Assembly: GCF_019175285.1 (NCBI RefSeq) | Contig: NC_056527.1 | Span: forward strand, 119,972,893 to 120,036,892 | Reading direction: 5' to 3' | Source of the DNA: Sceloporus undulatus | Lineage: Eukaryota > Chordata > Lepidosauria > Squamata > Phrynosomatidae | Length of the DNA: 64,000 nt | Shown here: positions 45,671-64,000 of the stretch, in pieces | Position numbering within the stretch: position 1 is the stretch's first letter | Layout of the letters: each line of letters starts with the position of its first letter | Translations under genes and position numbers: made by a program | Notes under the pieces: model-generated | The model's database searches: none | Told to the model about the DNA's origin: nothing | What the model saw: the letters and a program-made list of their open reading frames with translations, nothing else

Positions 45671-45788
45671 CGATAGCTTTCCTCTGCTGCGCAGGAGGCC
45701 ACCAGTATTTAAGCTTTGTAACGCTATTTATTGCGCCGCTTCTGTACCTCACTCTATTGTTTACATATCACTGGAGCCAGGGAGCGCC

Positions 45789-48700
45789 ATGGAAGCGACA
45801 ACGGCGGCGATGGCGGGCCTCGTTGGCGCGGAGGGGAGCGCGGCCCCCGGGGGCCCCTTGGTGGCCTTCCTCTGGATGCTGGTGCTGGGCTTCGTCATCG
45901 CCTTCGTCCTGGCCTTCTCGGTGGGCGCCAACGACGTGGCCAACTCCTTCGGCACGGCCGTGGGCTCCGGCGTAGTCACCCTGCGGCAGGCCTGCGTCCT
46001 GGCCTCCGTCTTCGAGACGGTGGGCTCCGTCCTGCTGGGCGCCAAAGTGAGCGAGACCATCCGCAAGGGCCTCATCGACGTGGAGATGTACAACTCCACC
46101 CAGGAGCTGCTCATGGCCGGCTCCATCAGCGCCATGTTTGGTGAGCGGAGGGAGGGGCGGAGGGTCCCGCGCGTTGGGGCCGCCCTGGCTCTGGGTCTCA
46201 GCCCCAGGGAGCGTCCTTTGACCGCCCTTTGCCTCCCTCTTCCAGGGTCCGCCGTGTGGCAGCTTGCGGCTTCGTTTTTGAAGCTTCCCATTTCTGGTAC
46301 GCACTGCATTGTCGGGGCAACAATTGGCTTCTCCTTGGTCGCCAAAGGACAGGAAGGAGTCAAGTGGTCAGAGCTGCTGAAAGTTGGTAAGGGACAGTCT
46401 GGCATTGCCATGTGCCTCCATCTTGTTTACAGCCCCAAGGCCAACCTTTGGTCAAGGTTTCTTGGCAGGATTCGTCCAGAGGGGTGGCCTTTGCCTCACT
46501 TTGAGGCTGAGAGAGAGTGACCCAAGGCCACCCAGTGGCTTTCCAGGCCCTGCACTACCACTATGCCACCTGGCTCCCTCAGGAAGGGCACACATGCTGG
46601 CAAAGCATGGCTTTGGCTTTCAGCTTGCTAGGAACTGTGATTTGGAAACAGATTTAGTGTGACCATAAGTAGCACAAGCAAAGACGTTTTTCCCTTTCCC
46701 TTTTTCTAGTGTTGTCCTGGTTCATCTCTCCCCTTCTGTCTGGCATCATGTCTGCTGCCCTGTTCTTCCTTGTCCGCACATTCATTCTTTCCAAGGTATG
46801 TAATCCTTCTCATCAGCAAGATGCGTGGAAGAGTCGAGCGTCTGTTGGTGAAGGCGGGGCTTCCATCTGATTTAGGATTCCCGAGGTCTAAAACCTTCCT
46901 ATGTCAAAACTAAAAAGGCTGGGGCTCTGATAATGGATTACATTATGGATAGCATGCATCAAATGTGTTTTTGCTGCTGTTAGTCCATGCTTAGTCTCCA
47001 GGTAACGGACACAAGGCAAACCTCAGCTGCTTTTTCGTTATAGGATATGTTGGTTATGAAGGCATGATCTCCATGAACTCTTTTTTAAAACGGTCTGGTC
47101 AGAATAAGTACTGCATAAAACAAATGCAGAGACTGCTAGCAGAAATGGCTCTGCCATCAGCGGAGGAAGGGAAGTTATGCATCCCTGAGACAGAAATCCT
47201 GTCTGGAGCAATTTAAGCAATCAAAGGCTTATTTGTTAACCATCGCTATCCTTTCCTTGAGTTTGTTTTCACCAATTTTAGCAGCCTTGGTCTAACTGTA
47301 AACATGTACACAAACAAGTACTTTCTGGTAATGTTGGTAAACCAAACAGAATGGTGGCTTTGCTGGTATGTTTGCATTTAGTGTAATAACTACGATGGAC
47401 CTGGCTTTGTGGTGCCCCACAAATTCCTCTCTTCTTTGTTGTTGCTGCTGTTGCTGTAGGTAGATCCTGTGCCTAATGGGTTGCGCGCATTGCCCATCTT
47501 CTATGCCTGTACAATTGGTATCAACCTCTTCTCTATCATGTACAGCGGCGCACCTTGTAAGTCCCTGTAAAAACAAGCTTTGATTTCTATTGTTCTTTGT
47601 TCACTTCTCAATCAAACACAGAATTTTACCCCTTTTGCTTTACAGGACTTGACTTCTCCTAGAAGGCAGCTGGCCTGGGCCAGTTACAGAAGGCAGCAGG
47701 CTAGCAAACGCTGAGTCCAACCCTAGATAGTCCCCCCAGGAGGCTGTGCCCCCCCTCCCAAATGACTAGAGACCTTTCTCCTTAGCCTTCACAGGAACAG
47801 CGGGCATTGACCACCCAGCAGCCCCTTCCCCTGGTTTCACTCCCTGCCCATCACAGGTCTGGATCTTCTCTGCCGCTAACATCCAGAGTGCTTCCGTTGC
47901 CTCTCCTGCCAGCCTGTGACTTTTCTCTTGCTGTTAATCACATTGAGGCCAGGGGCAGGAGAGGCAGCGGCACCGTGGTGGGTTTCGTGCTCCAGCTTCC
48001 AGCTTCTCAGTTGCTTTTGAACCCAAAGGCAGGGAGGTCTCGGTCCTCCCCTTCCCCCAAGAAGAACTGACAAGAGGAACCTTTGAAGAGGAATCTTCTG
48101 GAAAGCTCTAGAGTGGATGTTTAAACTGTCTTGGCAAAGGGGAAGGGTGAATGAAGACGCTGGCTTCAGCTTGTGTAAAATCTGAGTTAGACTGGGAGTC
48201 AGCCATGTTTTTGACAGAAGGCAGTGGGAATGTAGGCTGGCGCAAGCACTTCTCAGAGGCAGGTATTTTAAGGCAGGTGCAAAGCATTCGTCCTTGTCTC
48301 TGCAGCTTACACACAGAGTATAGCTGTTCGCATAGCAGCTTCCGTGTGCTGCTGTCCCAACGTAATTAGGAGTAACAATGATGATGCCTGCATGCTGATT
48401 TTGCTGCTGTGAATGTTTTGCCCATAACTTGCGCCTGCCATAGACGAGGTTATTTTTTCTGTTGTGATGAAAGAGCTCCCACTGTTCAATGCCAAAGGGG
48501 AGAAGGGTGGAAACCGGCCCAGAAGCAGAGGGGCTGTGTCACCGGGGTTTTAATAAAGTCCCCTTGGAGAGAAAGGTGGCATCCTTGGCAGCGAGAATAT
48601 TTGTTTTCTGGGAGTGGTGGGGTGCTAGACAGTTGCAATCCAGCCATGAAGCGACCCATTATGTGACTCATTTCTTCTGGCTGGGTCATGCTCAGTCACC

Positions 48701-51700
48701 GCTTCTTGGGGAGAAGCTTACAGGGACTCTTTTTGGAAAGAATAATTTCCCTCTTGACTGGAGAACGTTTCTTTCCTGTTTGTACTGAGTGTAGCTATGT
48801 TAGCCACAGACCATTGTGCTCAGAACTGAGATTTGGAAGCACAGCAACATGAGCCCCTTTCAAGACTATGCAAGATAGTTCAGTGACCTGAGGGTAGGTT
48901 TAGTGCCAGGGGAGAGCGGAAGGGCACCCTGGCGGGCAGAGCCTTCCATGTGGGTTCCGAATCTTGAGTTGCTGGGTGAGCAGGAAAGGCATGGCCCTCG
49001 CCTAGGCCAGCTCTTAGATACTTAGAAGGGGGCTCCTGTGGGGGTTTTCAAGATGCGTTGTTTTATTTCCTAGTGCTGGGCTTTGACAAACTTCCCCTCT
49101 GGGGCATCGTCCTCATTTCAGCGGGGAGTGCGGTTGTCTGTGCTCTTGTCGTCTGGTTCTTTGTCTGTCCGAGAATGAAGAAGAAAATTGAAAGTAAGTA
49201 CTTCCACGTGTATTTGGAATTATTCCTATAATGACTGTGCATTGCAACTTATTGCCCTTGTGAGTGTTAACTGGCAGGCTATTCCTGAGCTCGTTATTTC
49301 TTCTTAGCCGGCTGGGCCCTCAGTCTAAACATGCTTTGCTGATGCTGCTCCGCCACCACCTTTTTAGGTTTACAGAGCTTAGGAGTCTTGGCCAAGGGCA
49401 TACTGTTGTTGGCATGATTACTGGTGCCTGGCGACTTGGTGTAGGAAGGAGCCAACAGCCTTTTGGGAGTTCTGCCAGTCTAGCCTCAGCTGCCCTGCAG
49501 AGTCCTAGTTAGCACATGGCCGCTAGACCCGCTGGTGGGCGTGAGCGGGAGGGGTCCTTTCCCTGCGGCCTGGCTGCTAAGGCGCCCCAAAGCGGGCACT
49601 GTTCATGCTCTCTGTGGCCTGAGGCCTTGAGCAGAGAGGAGGGTGCTGGAGAGGGCATGGCTGGCCTTGGGGAATATGGTTTTGCGGCAGGATGTTTGGG
49701 GTCTTCTTCAGGCTGGTACGCAATTGACTCAAGGAATTAATAGGACTAAAAGACACAGATAAAAACAAAAATGTAATATTAAAGAACAGTTGAAGAAATG
49801 ATAGAAATATTAAGATCCTCTTAGGTTAAAATCAATGTAAAGCAACTTCTGACCATTTGTGATTTTGTTCAGCATTTTTTGCCACTTGCTTTGTGATGGA
49901 GGCTGGAGAGAAGGGACACCCCTTGAGCATTTCCTCTTCAGCTGCCCAGGAGGGTCTCAGGCTCCCACACCCCGCATTCAGTCTCTGGGTTGTTACTCTG
50001 CGGTCCTTAGAGATTGCTGCAGTGAGAAATGCTTTTTCCAGCTGATGGCTTATTGGAGCTTATCTGCTTTTCTGCAGAAGAAATCAAATCGAGTCCTTCT
50101 GAGAGCCCCTTGATGACGAAAAAGAGTAGTCTGAAAGAACCGGAGGAAATGAAGGTGACTGCAAACACTAGACTGGACATTGAGGAGCAGAGCCCCACAG
50201 TTGAAGTATCTTCTGTGCCTCACAGAGCAGTAGCTGTTGAGGAAAGGGTGGTCTCCTTCAATCTGGGAGACTTGGAAGAGATTCCAGAACGTGAGAAACT
50301 TCCCCGGATGGACATGAAGGAGACCAGCCTGGATAGCAGTGAGTGGGGTGGGAATGGGGCAGGGTGGGGGGCTGCTGGGGCAGGCACCTGGACAAGGGGA
50401 GTGCCACCGGTGGCCTCTTGGCGAGGAGGGCTGAGCCGCCTGCTGAGCCCAGGCCCTCATGTACCCACAGGAGCTGTGCAGTTCCCCAATGGGAACCTCG
50501 TTCAGTTCAACCAGGCGGTCAGCAACCAGATGAGCTCTTCTGGGCATTACCACACTGTTCACAAGGACTCCGGCCTCTACAAGGAACTGCTTCACAAGCT
50601 GCACCTGGCCAAGGTGGGGGACTGCATGGGAGACTCTGGAGACAAGCCTCTGCGGCGCAACAACAGCTACACTTCATACACGATGGCCATCTGCGGGATG
50701 CCCCTGGACGCCTTCCGCCCAAAAGAGCCCGAACCCAAGGCTGGGGAGGAGGTGGAGAGGCTGGGCTGGGCTGGGGCAGATTCCAAGAAAAGGATCCGGA
50801 TGGACAGCTACACTAGTTACTGCAACGCTGTGGCAGACGCCCACCCAGTGGATGTGGACCTGCGGAAGGCAGAAATGGGGGTCAGCAACCGGAAGGGCAG
50901 CAGCTCCTCTCTGGATGAGTGGCATGACCAAGACAAGCCTGAAGTATCCCTCCTCTTCCAGTTCTTGCAGATCTTGACGGCCTGTTTTGGGTCCTTTGCC
51001 CATGGAGGCAATGATGTGAGGTCAGTGGCCAGGCTGGGCTGGGTGTTGGGGGCCCCTGGGGATGGGAGGCTGCCTGGCAAATGAACGAGACCAGGGACAG
51101 ACTCTCAGGCGTGGGAGGGGTGGCTGTCCTGCGCTCTACTTGGTACTCTTCTGACTTTGGTGTCTCCCTTCCTGGCAGCAATGCAATTGGCCCCTTGGTT
51201 GCTCTCTATCTGGTCTATCAAACGGGCGACGTGTCTTCGAAGGCAGCCACTCCCATTTGGCTGCTGCTATATGGCGGGGTCGGGATCTGCACTGGCTTGT
51301 GGATCTGGGGCAGAAGAGTCATCCAGACAATGGGGAAGGATCTGACTCCTATCACACCATCGAGGTAAGGCAGGAAAAGGTTTCAGTTTCATATCCAGGG
51401 CACAGTTTTCAGGTCTAAAGTATTACTTGGATAATGTTTGCCCTGTCTCACATTCTCCTTCCTTCAAATCTACCTCAACTGTTTTCTCCTATGATAGTGT
51501 CTTCCTCCTTCCCCCACCATTCAGGATTTGGGGTTCCATATCTGGCCAAAAACCTTTTAAACCCCTGTGGATCCCTTTCTGATGACTCAGTGTGTCCTTC
51601 TTGTGGCCTTAAACCAGGCATGCCCAACTTGCTCTACTTTTGAGACACAACTTCTATCCTCAAGCTTTCTTTAAACGTTTGTAGCCTTCAGCCTTTGAGC

Positions 51701-52945
51701 TGGAGCACCTACCAAAGCTGGCAGCCATTCTGAGGGGCCTGAAGAGCAGTTGACCAGCCCTGTCGTGGCACATATCTGCCAGGACTCGAACAGTTCTGCG
51801 GAGGGGTTTTGCCTTGTTGCCATGTTTAGCTGTTCGCTGGCAGCCGAGCCCAAATTGTGGCTTGGCCTCTCTTCAGGTTCCAGAGCCAAGTTGGGGGGGG
51901 CATCCTGGCCTAGCCTCTTGGCATTCTGGTCCATTTGGCAACAAATGCAGCCCCCACACTGCCCCAGTCCAGCTGTGGAGTTGATTCCTGCTGGCTTTTT
52001 GCAGACCAGGAGAGACAATGGTGATGCTCTGCCCAGAGTGAGTGAATACAGAGGGCTGCTGTGGCTAGCATCCACATGTGGCTGTCTGAACAGCGTGGGC
52101 AGGCTTGCATGACTTGGATTACTGAAGATTAGTTTCCTTGGCTGTGTAGTGAAATCCCCTTTTCAGGGAGTAAGTTGGGGAATTCCTTGACTTGGGATGA
52201 AGCAGGCCCTCTTCCCAGCTCCCGGGTGATTGAGATCCAGGTTTAGCTAGGCACAGGGAAACAACCATCTCGTGAATGCAGAGCTCTGTCTTGGGTTGGG
52301 GGCAGCAGCCTGGAGTGGGCATTGATGCAGTGTCTTGAAGGGCATCTAAGAGCAAGACTTCCTACTTCGTTCACAGCGGCTTCAGCATTGAACTAGCATC
52401 TGCTTTAACTGTGGTCATCGCCTCCAATGTTGGCTTGCCCATCAGCACAACTCACTGCAAAGTAAGTGGAAGAGGAGCTTCTCTGTGTGGCGGGAGCATT
52501 GGTGGGCTTGCTGGGGGCAGCCTGGTTGTTGCTAGGAGTCTTCCAGCCCAGAGGGAAGCTGGAGAGCTGCGCCAAAAGGTGTCATGCTTCTCCAGTCTAA
52601 ATGGGCCGAAGGGCTTCCCTCAAGATGCTGCTGAGCCACTTGGCTGGAGAGGGGCCCTTTGGCTGCCTTCCATCTGCCATTTTGCAGAGGGGGAAGGCCT
52701 GGGTTTTGGAGGGTGGCACTGGGAGGGCCAGCCAGGGGCAGGGTGACAGGGTGGCTGAGTCCTTTGCTTTGTCCCCGGCACAGGTGGGCTCTGTTGTCTC
52801 TGTGGGCTGGCTGCGATCCAAGAAGGCAGTGGATTGGCGCCTCTTCCGCAACATCTTCATGGCCTGGTTTGTCACGGTCCCCATTTCAGGCTTCATCAGT
52901 GCGGCCATCATGGCACTGCTCAAGTACCCCATCCTAGGAGCCTGA
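45789..52945 (+). CDS. SLC20A1: SLC20A1 (PiT-1), sodium-phosphate symporter
   Basis: PiT-1 imports inorganic phosphate with sodium across the plasma membrane. Ten coding exons fit in phase: 45789-46140, 46246-46387, 46711-46795, 47460-47556, 49074-49193, 50078-50338, 50471-51020, 51179-51364, 52377-52461 and 52784-52945. They give 679 aa, exactly the human length. Both PiT signature repeats are present: [20 protein letters not shown] near the N end and [20 protein letters not shown] near the C end. Hydrophobic segments flank a large cytosolic loop encoded by exons 6-7, with the conserved [19 protein letters not shown] and [26 protein letters not shown] and [12 protein letters not shown] are further transporter marks. 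Two upstream ORFs precede it. Frames are intact. Confidence 0.97.
46457..46577 (-). mobile_element. Sauria-type SINE, truncated, antisense, SLC20A1 intron 2
   Basis: On the minus strand it reads GCCAGGTGGCATAGTGGTAG, then CACTCTCTCTCAGCCTCAAA, and breaks off at CTGCCAAGAAACC. Those are the head and middle of the Sauria SINE; the CAA tail is missing. Confidence 0.65.
47557..49073 (+). other. SLC20A1 intron 4, no gene
   Basis: About 1.5 kb of intron without recognised coding sequence. Nothing beyond low-complexity stretches could be named. Confidence 0.5.
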
Positions 52946-53313
52946 GGCGCAGCGGGTGCGCTGGGTCCCTGTGGCTTTGCTGGGCCTGCCTGCATACCCT
53001 CCTTGCCGCGTGGCTGAGACAGTGTTAAGTGACTCCACCGAGTCGAGGTTGAAGGGCAGGGGGCCTTCTCATGCCGTGCCTGCTTCTATGTGTAATCTCT
53101 TTCTCTTGAGGAACGGGAGAAGCCCCTCTTCTCCTGGGCTGTGAATTATTGTGTTGACATTTCTATACTGTTTTTGTATTGAGCTTTAAATTCATTATTA
53201 ATGTTGTCAGGCGTATCATTTGTGTTCTCTGAGCTGAAACTTAAAACCTCTCAAACACAATGCGGAGGGCGCAGTCTAGCAGAATTGTGTAGGTTGAGGG
53301 GCCACTTTTATAA

Positions 53314-53319
53314 AATAAA
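53314..53319 (+). terminator. SLC20A1: SLC20A1 polyadenylation signal
   Basis: AATAAA within TATAAAATAAAATC, about 370 nt after the stop codon, preceded by AT-rich 3' leader DNA. Confidence 0.8.
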
Positions 53320-53470
53320 ATCTTTTTAAGTAAAGGCTGTCTGATGCCTGGCTGCCGCCGCCGCCGCTCCTCCTCCTCCTCCTCCTCCTCCAGCCACTGC
53401 GGCTCAGAGCAGGTGCCAAACTGTCACACTGCACCTTTGGCTCACTTTAGTACACACAAAATGGATGAGT

Positions 53471-53632
53471 GCCAGCCTGGTGCAGGGCTACAAATCTGGG
53501 AGCCCAGGGTTCAGATGCCCCCACTTGGCCATGCTCTCGGCCTCAGACAAACCCCCTCTGAGCAAACCTTGCCCATGATAGGATCACTGTAAACCAGAAA
53601 CCACTTGAAGGCACGCAATGACAACAACAAAA
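53471..53632 (+). mobile_element. Sauria-type SINE
   Basis: GCCAGCCTGGTGCAGGGCTA, B-box-like GGGTTCAGATGCCC, CTCGGCCTCAGACAAACCCC, CTTGAAGGCACGCAATGACA and a CAACAACAAAAC tail follow in the expected order. The element is shortened in the middle. Confidence 0.75.
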
Positions 53633-55400
53633 CGCACACAAGCAGTTTAAAAACAAAGTGCCAGCATTTTCTGAGGCTGAGGTCAAGCGGAAGAGTCAAG
53701 AGCGGGGAAGGATGCTGCTGAAATCTGTGTTCTGGAACCAGGGGTTCCCCGTGGGCCACTTGGGAGCCACCTGGACTCCTTGCCCCATTCGGGGTGCCCC
53801 AGGAAAAGGCTCCCTGGCTCCAGAGGAGGAGAGGGATGGGAGTCTGCAAAGGCAAGGCGCTGGACTCGTGGGCAGTGGAAGTACGCAAAGTATTGGCAGC
53901 CATAGTTTAGTGTTTGCAGTTCATTGGCTGAAAAAATAGGAACCGTTCCTGGGTGAGGTGTATGCAGGTGACGCAGGGATCAAATCATGCTCTTCTTCAA
54001 ACTGAAGGACATCAAGTGGAGTCACTTCTGGGGCTGGGCTTGGTTTATTAAGTTTTCATTCAGGAATACCTCCCCAGAGATCAGTGGCGGATCCCAGGAG
54101 ACTGAAGTCTTCCCTGCTAGATTATCAAGCTTTTCTGATGCGCAGACCCTGGGCTCCCTGTCCTCTGCCAAAGCCCTTCTTCGCAGCTCCAAGGGCCCCT
54201 TCTCTGTGCTGCCTCCACATTGAGCTGCCCTGAGATGTGCTGGAAGGGCCAGGGACCACTTGGGTGGCGCAGGGGCCCCGGTTGCCCGTTCCTGGCGCTT
54301 GCTTGCCTCCTTGGCCCACTGCCTCTGCTGCTGGCTTCTTGTGGGCTGCGTCAAGGTCGCTGGCGGCCGCAGATCGGACGTCACGGGCTCATTTTTAATA
54401 TGCCGGAGCAATCCGTTTGGTAGCTATAACTCCCTGGCTTCTCCCCTTGGCAAGGCAGACAGTACATTTATAGACATAGGTTGTATTTTGGCTGAAACGC
54501 AGCAGGAAAGGCATTGGGAAGAAGGTTGTCCTGAAAGTGCCCCTTTGGGCGCGTTGCTGGGGATGGTCTTCGGGTGGGAAGAGGCCAGAGAGGTTTGTCC
54601 AGAAGGTTTGCACCAGGGCCGGAGGGTGACCCTTGGCCCCTCACTGGCCTCCCGCCCTCTGTGGGGCTGTGGCTGGGCACACTGCCTGGCACCCGCGTGG
54701 GATCGGTGCCGGTGGGGAGGCCGGGGCCCTTGATGGCGCTGAGGCACTGCTTGGGGGGCGCTGGGGCTCTCCCCAGTTATCCCCAGAAGGGAAGCACCAC
54801 GCGTTTTCAAAGGGCTGCCTTGTGCCTTTGGTGACTTGGTGGGGTCCCCCCCCCCCTTTGTCTAAAGGTTGAGAGCCTTTGATATTTAAGCATACTTTGT
54901 TTAAACAGAAGGTGCTTGTGTGGCTCAGAAGCCGAGAGAAGGGGGCTGGCTGTTCAGGGGGGAGTGCCAGCCCCGCGGGGCTGTTGGCATGATCTGCCAG
55001 CCGGCGCTCTTTCGCAATGTTTGCCCTCCAGAAAGCAAACATGGCCAGCGGGGCCTGGTGGCTCTGGGGCTGCTTCCCGAGGGCCAGCCTTTGGCCCCAC
55101 CGATGTCGGGGCCGGGCCTGCTTTCATTTGGGGCCCTGGCGGGTCTGAGGTGGGCTTCCATCCCTTGGAGAGTTTCCTGAGAAGAAGAGTGGTCCCGAGA
55201 TCCAGGGAGGAGGAGGGCAGCCAGGCCCACAGGGCCAGGGCCAGAGGAGGCAGTCCTCGGGGCAGCCCTTGGGAAGAGGCTGGGACTGTGAAGCCCTTCG
55301 GGGCCTGGGGCTCTCCTGGGTGGCCACCCCCCCCCCCACCACCATTTGCGACGTTTAACAGCTTCTTTCCCGCCTGAAGAAGCCAGTGGAGCCCTGGGGG
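53633..55400. other. SLC20A1-NT5DC4 intergenic, no gene recognised
   Basis: Open frames are long in the GC-rich right half but conserved sequence is absent and frames on both strands overlap. A poly-C run lies near 54846-54856. Confidence 0.4.
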
Positions 55401-55599
55401 TCTGCATGGTGTGCTTTGTGCTTTGGAGTTGCCCCCAAAAGGCATGGCTCCTTGTGGACTTTGTCACGGGCATCATGGAGCATAAGGGCCCCGGAAGCCT
55501 CCCAAGTGCCCTTGGGCAGGAGGTGCCACTCCCTCGGCCTCAGAGGGAGGCAAAGGCAGCCCTCCTCCACCAGCCCTTCTCTCCCTTCCATTCAAGCCC

Positions 55600-56431
55600 T
55601 GGGCCCCCCTCTCCCCCGAGGGCCACCCGAGGGCCTTTCCACGGCCTCCTCTGCGGGGAAAGAGGACGAGGGGCCTCCGAGGCTGGGAGCATGCTGCTGG
55701 GCCGGAGGCTGCCCTCCCTCCTTCCCTTCGCGGGGGGGGGGGGGGGGCGGGGCGGCCTTTCCCAGGGGCCAAAGCCTGCCTCCCTCCCCCTCTGGGCCGC
55801 TTTCCTCGGCTGGAGGACCAAGGCCCAGCCCCCGCCGTCCTCCTTCGAGGCCCCTTGGCCGCCAGAGGAGGGAGGGGCTGCCCCACAGTCCCCTTCCCCG
55901 AGGGACCCAGGGAAGGAGGCTGCTGCCCTCGGAGCCTGTCCTGCCTGGCCCCGGCCTTGGCTTGGGAGGCCAGGAGGACCCTTGAGGCCCGGCCTTGGCT
56001 CAGAGCCCTTGGCCGAGGCTGGCGCTCGGAGGGGCTCTCCTGGGGGCAGCCGAGGCCCCGGACGGAGGCCAAGGCCCCGAGGGCAGCGCCGCCCCTTGTT
56101 TGCCTTCTGCGGGGCGGAGGAGGACGGGCGAAGGGCCCAAGGTCCACGGGCCCCACGAAGCAGGCTCCCCCCCCCCGAAGCCCATGGGGCGCAGTGGGGC
56201 AGCCCCCGGGAGGAGGAGGAGGTGGAGCCCTTCGGGGAGAGGGCCTTCCTTTCAGGGGCCAGGGCTCGGCCCGGTGGGTCAGCCGGGAGGCCTGGGGCAG
56301 AGGGGGCTGCAGCCTCGCCCCTCCCTCCCTCCTGGTCCCGCCCCTCCACCACCAGCACCACCACGACGGCGGCGGCCCCATCACCATCCTCATCCCCCGG
56401 GAGGGAGAGCGAAGCCAAGGGCGCCGCGGCC
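55600..56431 (+). promoter_or_regulatory. GC-rich island upstream of NT5DC4
   Basis: Strongly GC-rich DNA with a long poly-G run at about 55730-55747 directly precedes the predicted NT5DC4 start. It probably holds the promoter; no TATA box or defined start was seen. Confidence 0.4.
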
Positions 56432-63877
<7,446 letters not shown>

Positions 63878-64000
63878 TTCATCACTACCATTCATTCCCC
63901 ATGATACAGAAGGACACTCTTCAAATGGAGGATGATGGGGCTAGACCTCGGCTGCCTGGGGGTGAGGGAAGAGGTGGCAGCATAGACAAGGGACCTCCCT

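Noticed and set aside
44425-45702. 425-codon minus-strand frame over the SLC20A1 promoter
   Set aside because: Arginine/proline/serine-rich chance frame in a CpG island, opposite to the promoter.

Overview
This is nuclear DNA from a vertebrate, almost certainly a squamate reptile (lizard or snake). All genes are split by GT-AG introns, promoters are GC-rich, and the non-coding DNA carries SINEs of the Sauria type (tRNA-like head, tail ending in repeats of CAA), CR1-type LINE ends and palindromic DNA-transposon MITEs. Introns are short and genes are dense, as expected of a microchromosome-like region, but the chromosome cannot be read from the sequence. No complete or partial retrovirus or LTR element was recognised.

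Layout, left to right. 1-2.9 kb: old transposon fragments only. 2.9-4.9 kb (minus): N-terminal exons of PSD4 (EFA6B), continuing off the left edge. 5.3-6.5 kb: GC-rich island, probably the PSD4 promoter side. 7.3-11.1 kb (minus): complete IL1RN-like interleukin-1 receptor antagonist. 11.4-13.7 kb (plus): TMED4, head-to-head with IL1RN across only about 275 bp. 14.2-20.5 kb (plus): DDX56. 20.5-23.9 kb: intergenic, with a decayed duplicate of a DDX56 exon, MITEs and a CR1 end. 23.9-38.1 kb (plus): NPC1L1 in 19 coding exons. 39.7-40.6 kb (plus): MRPS24. 40.6-45 kb: intergenic. 45-53.3 kb (plus): SLC20A1 (PiT-1). 56.4-63.9 kb (plus): NT5DC4/NT5C2-like cytosolic nucleotidase, with several apparent single-base losses in its 3' exons.

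Two human neighbourhoods are interleaved here. PSD4, IL1RN, SLC20A1 and NT5DC4 sit together on human 2q14. TMED4, DDX56, NPC1L1 and MRPS24 sit together on human 7p13. The 7p13 set lies between IL1RN and SLC20A1. The genes do not form one pathway: they cover Arf6 activation, IL-1 antagonism, early secretory cargo transport, ribosome biogenesis, intestinal sterol uptake, mitochondrial translation, phosphate import and nucleotide dephosphorylation.

Most notable points: the IL1RN/TMED4 shared promoter with an IL1RN reading frame that lacks a secretory signal; an NPC1L1 whose C-terminal tail lacks the mammalian endocytic motif; clustered frame breaks in NT5DC4; two upstream ORFs in the SLC20A1 leader; the duplicated DDX56 exon; and several near-perfect palindromic MITEs. 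Exon boundaries were placed by eye from splice sites, reading phase and remembered homologues; no alignment was run.
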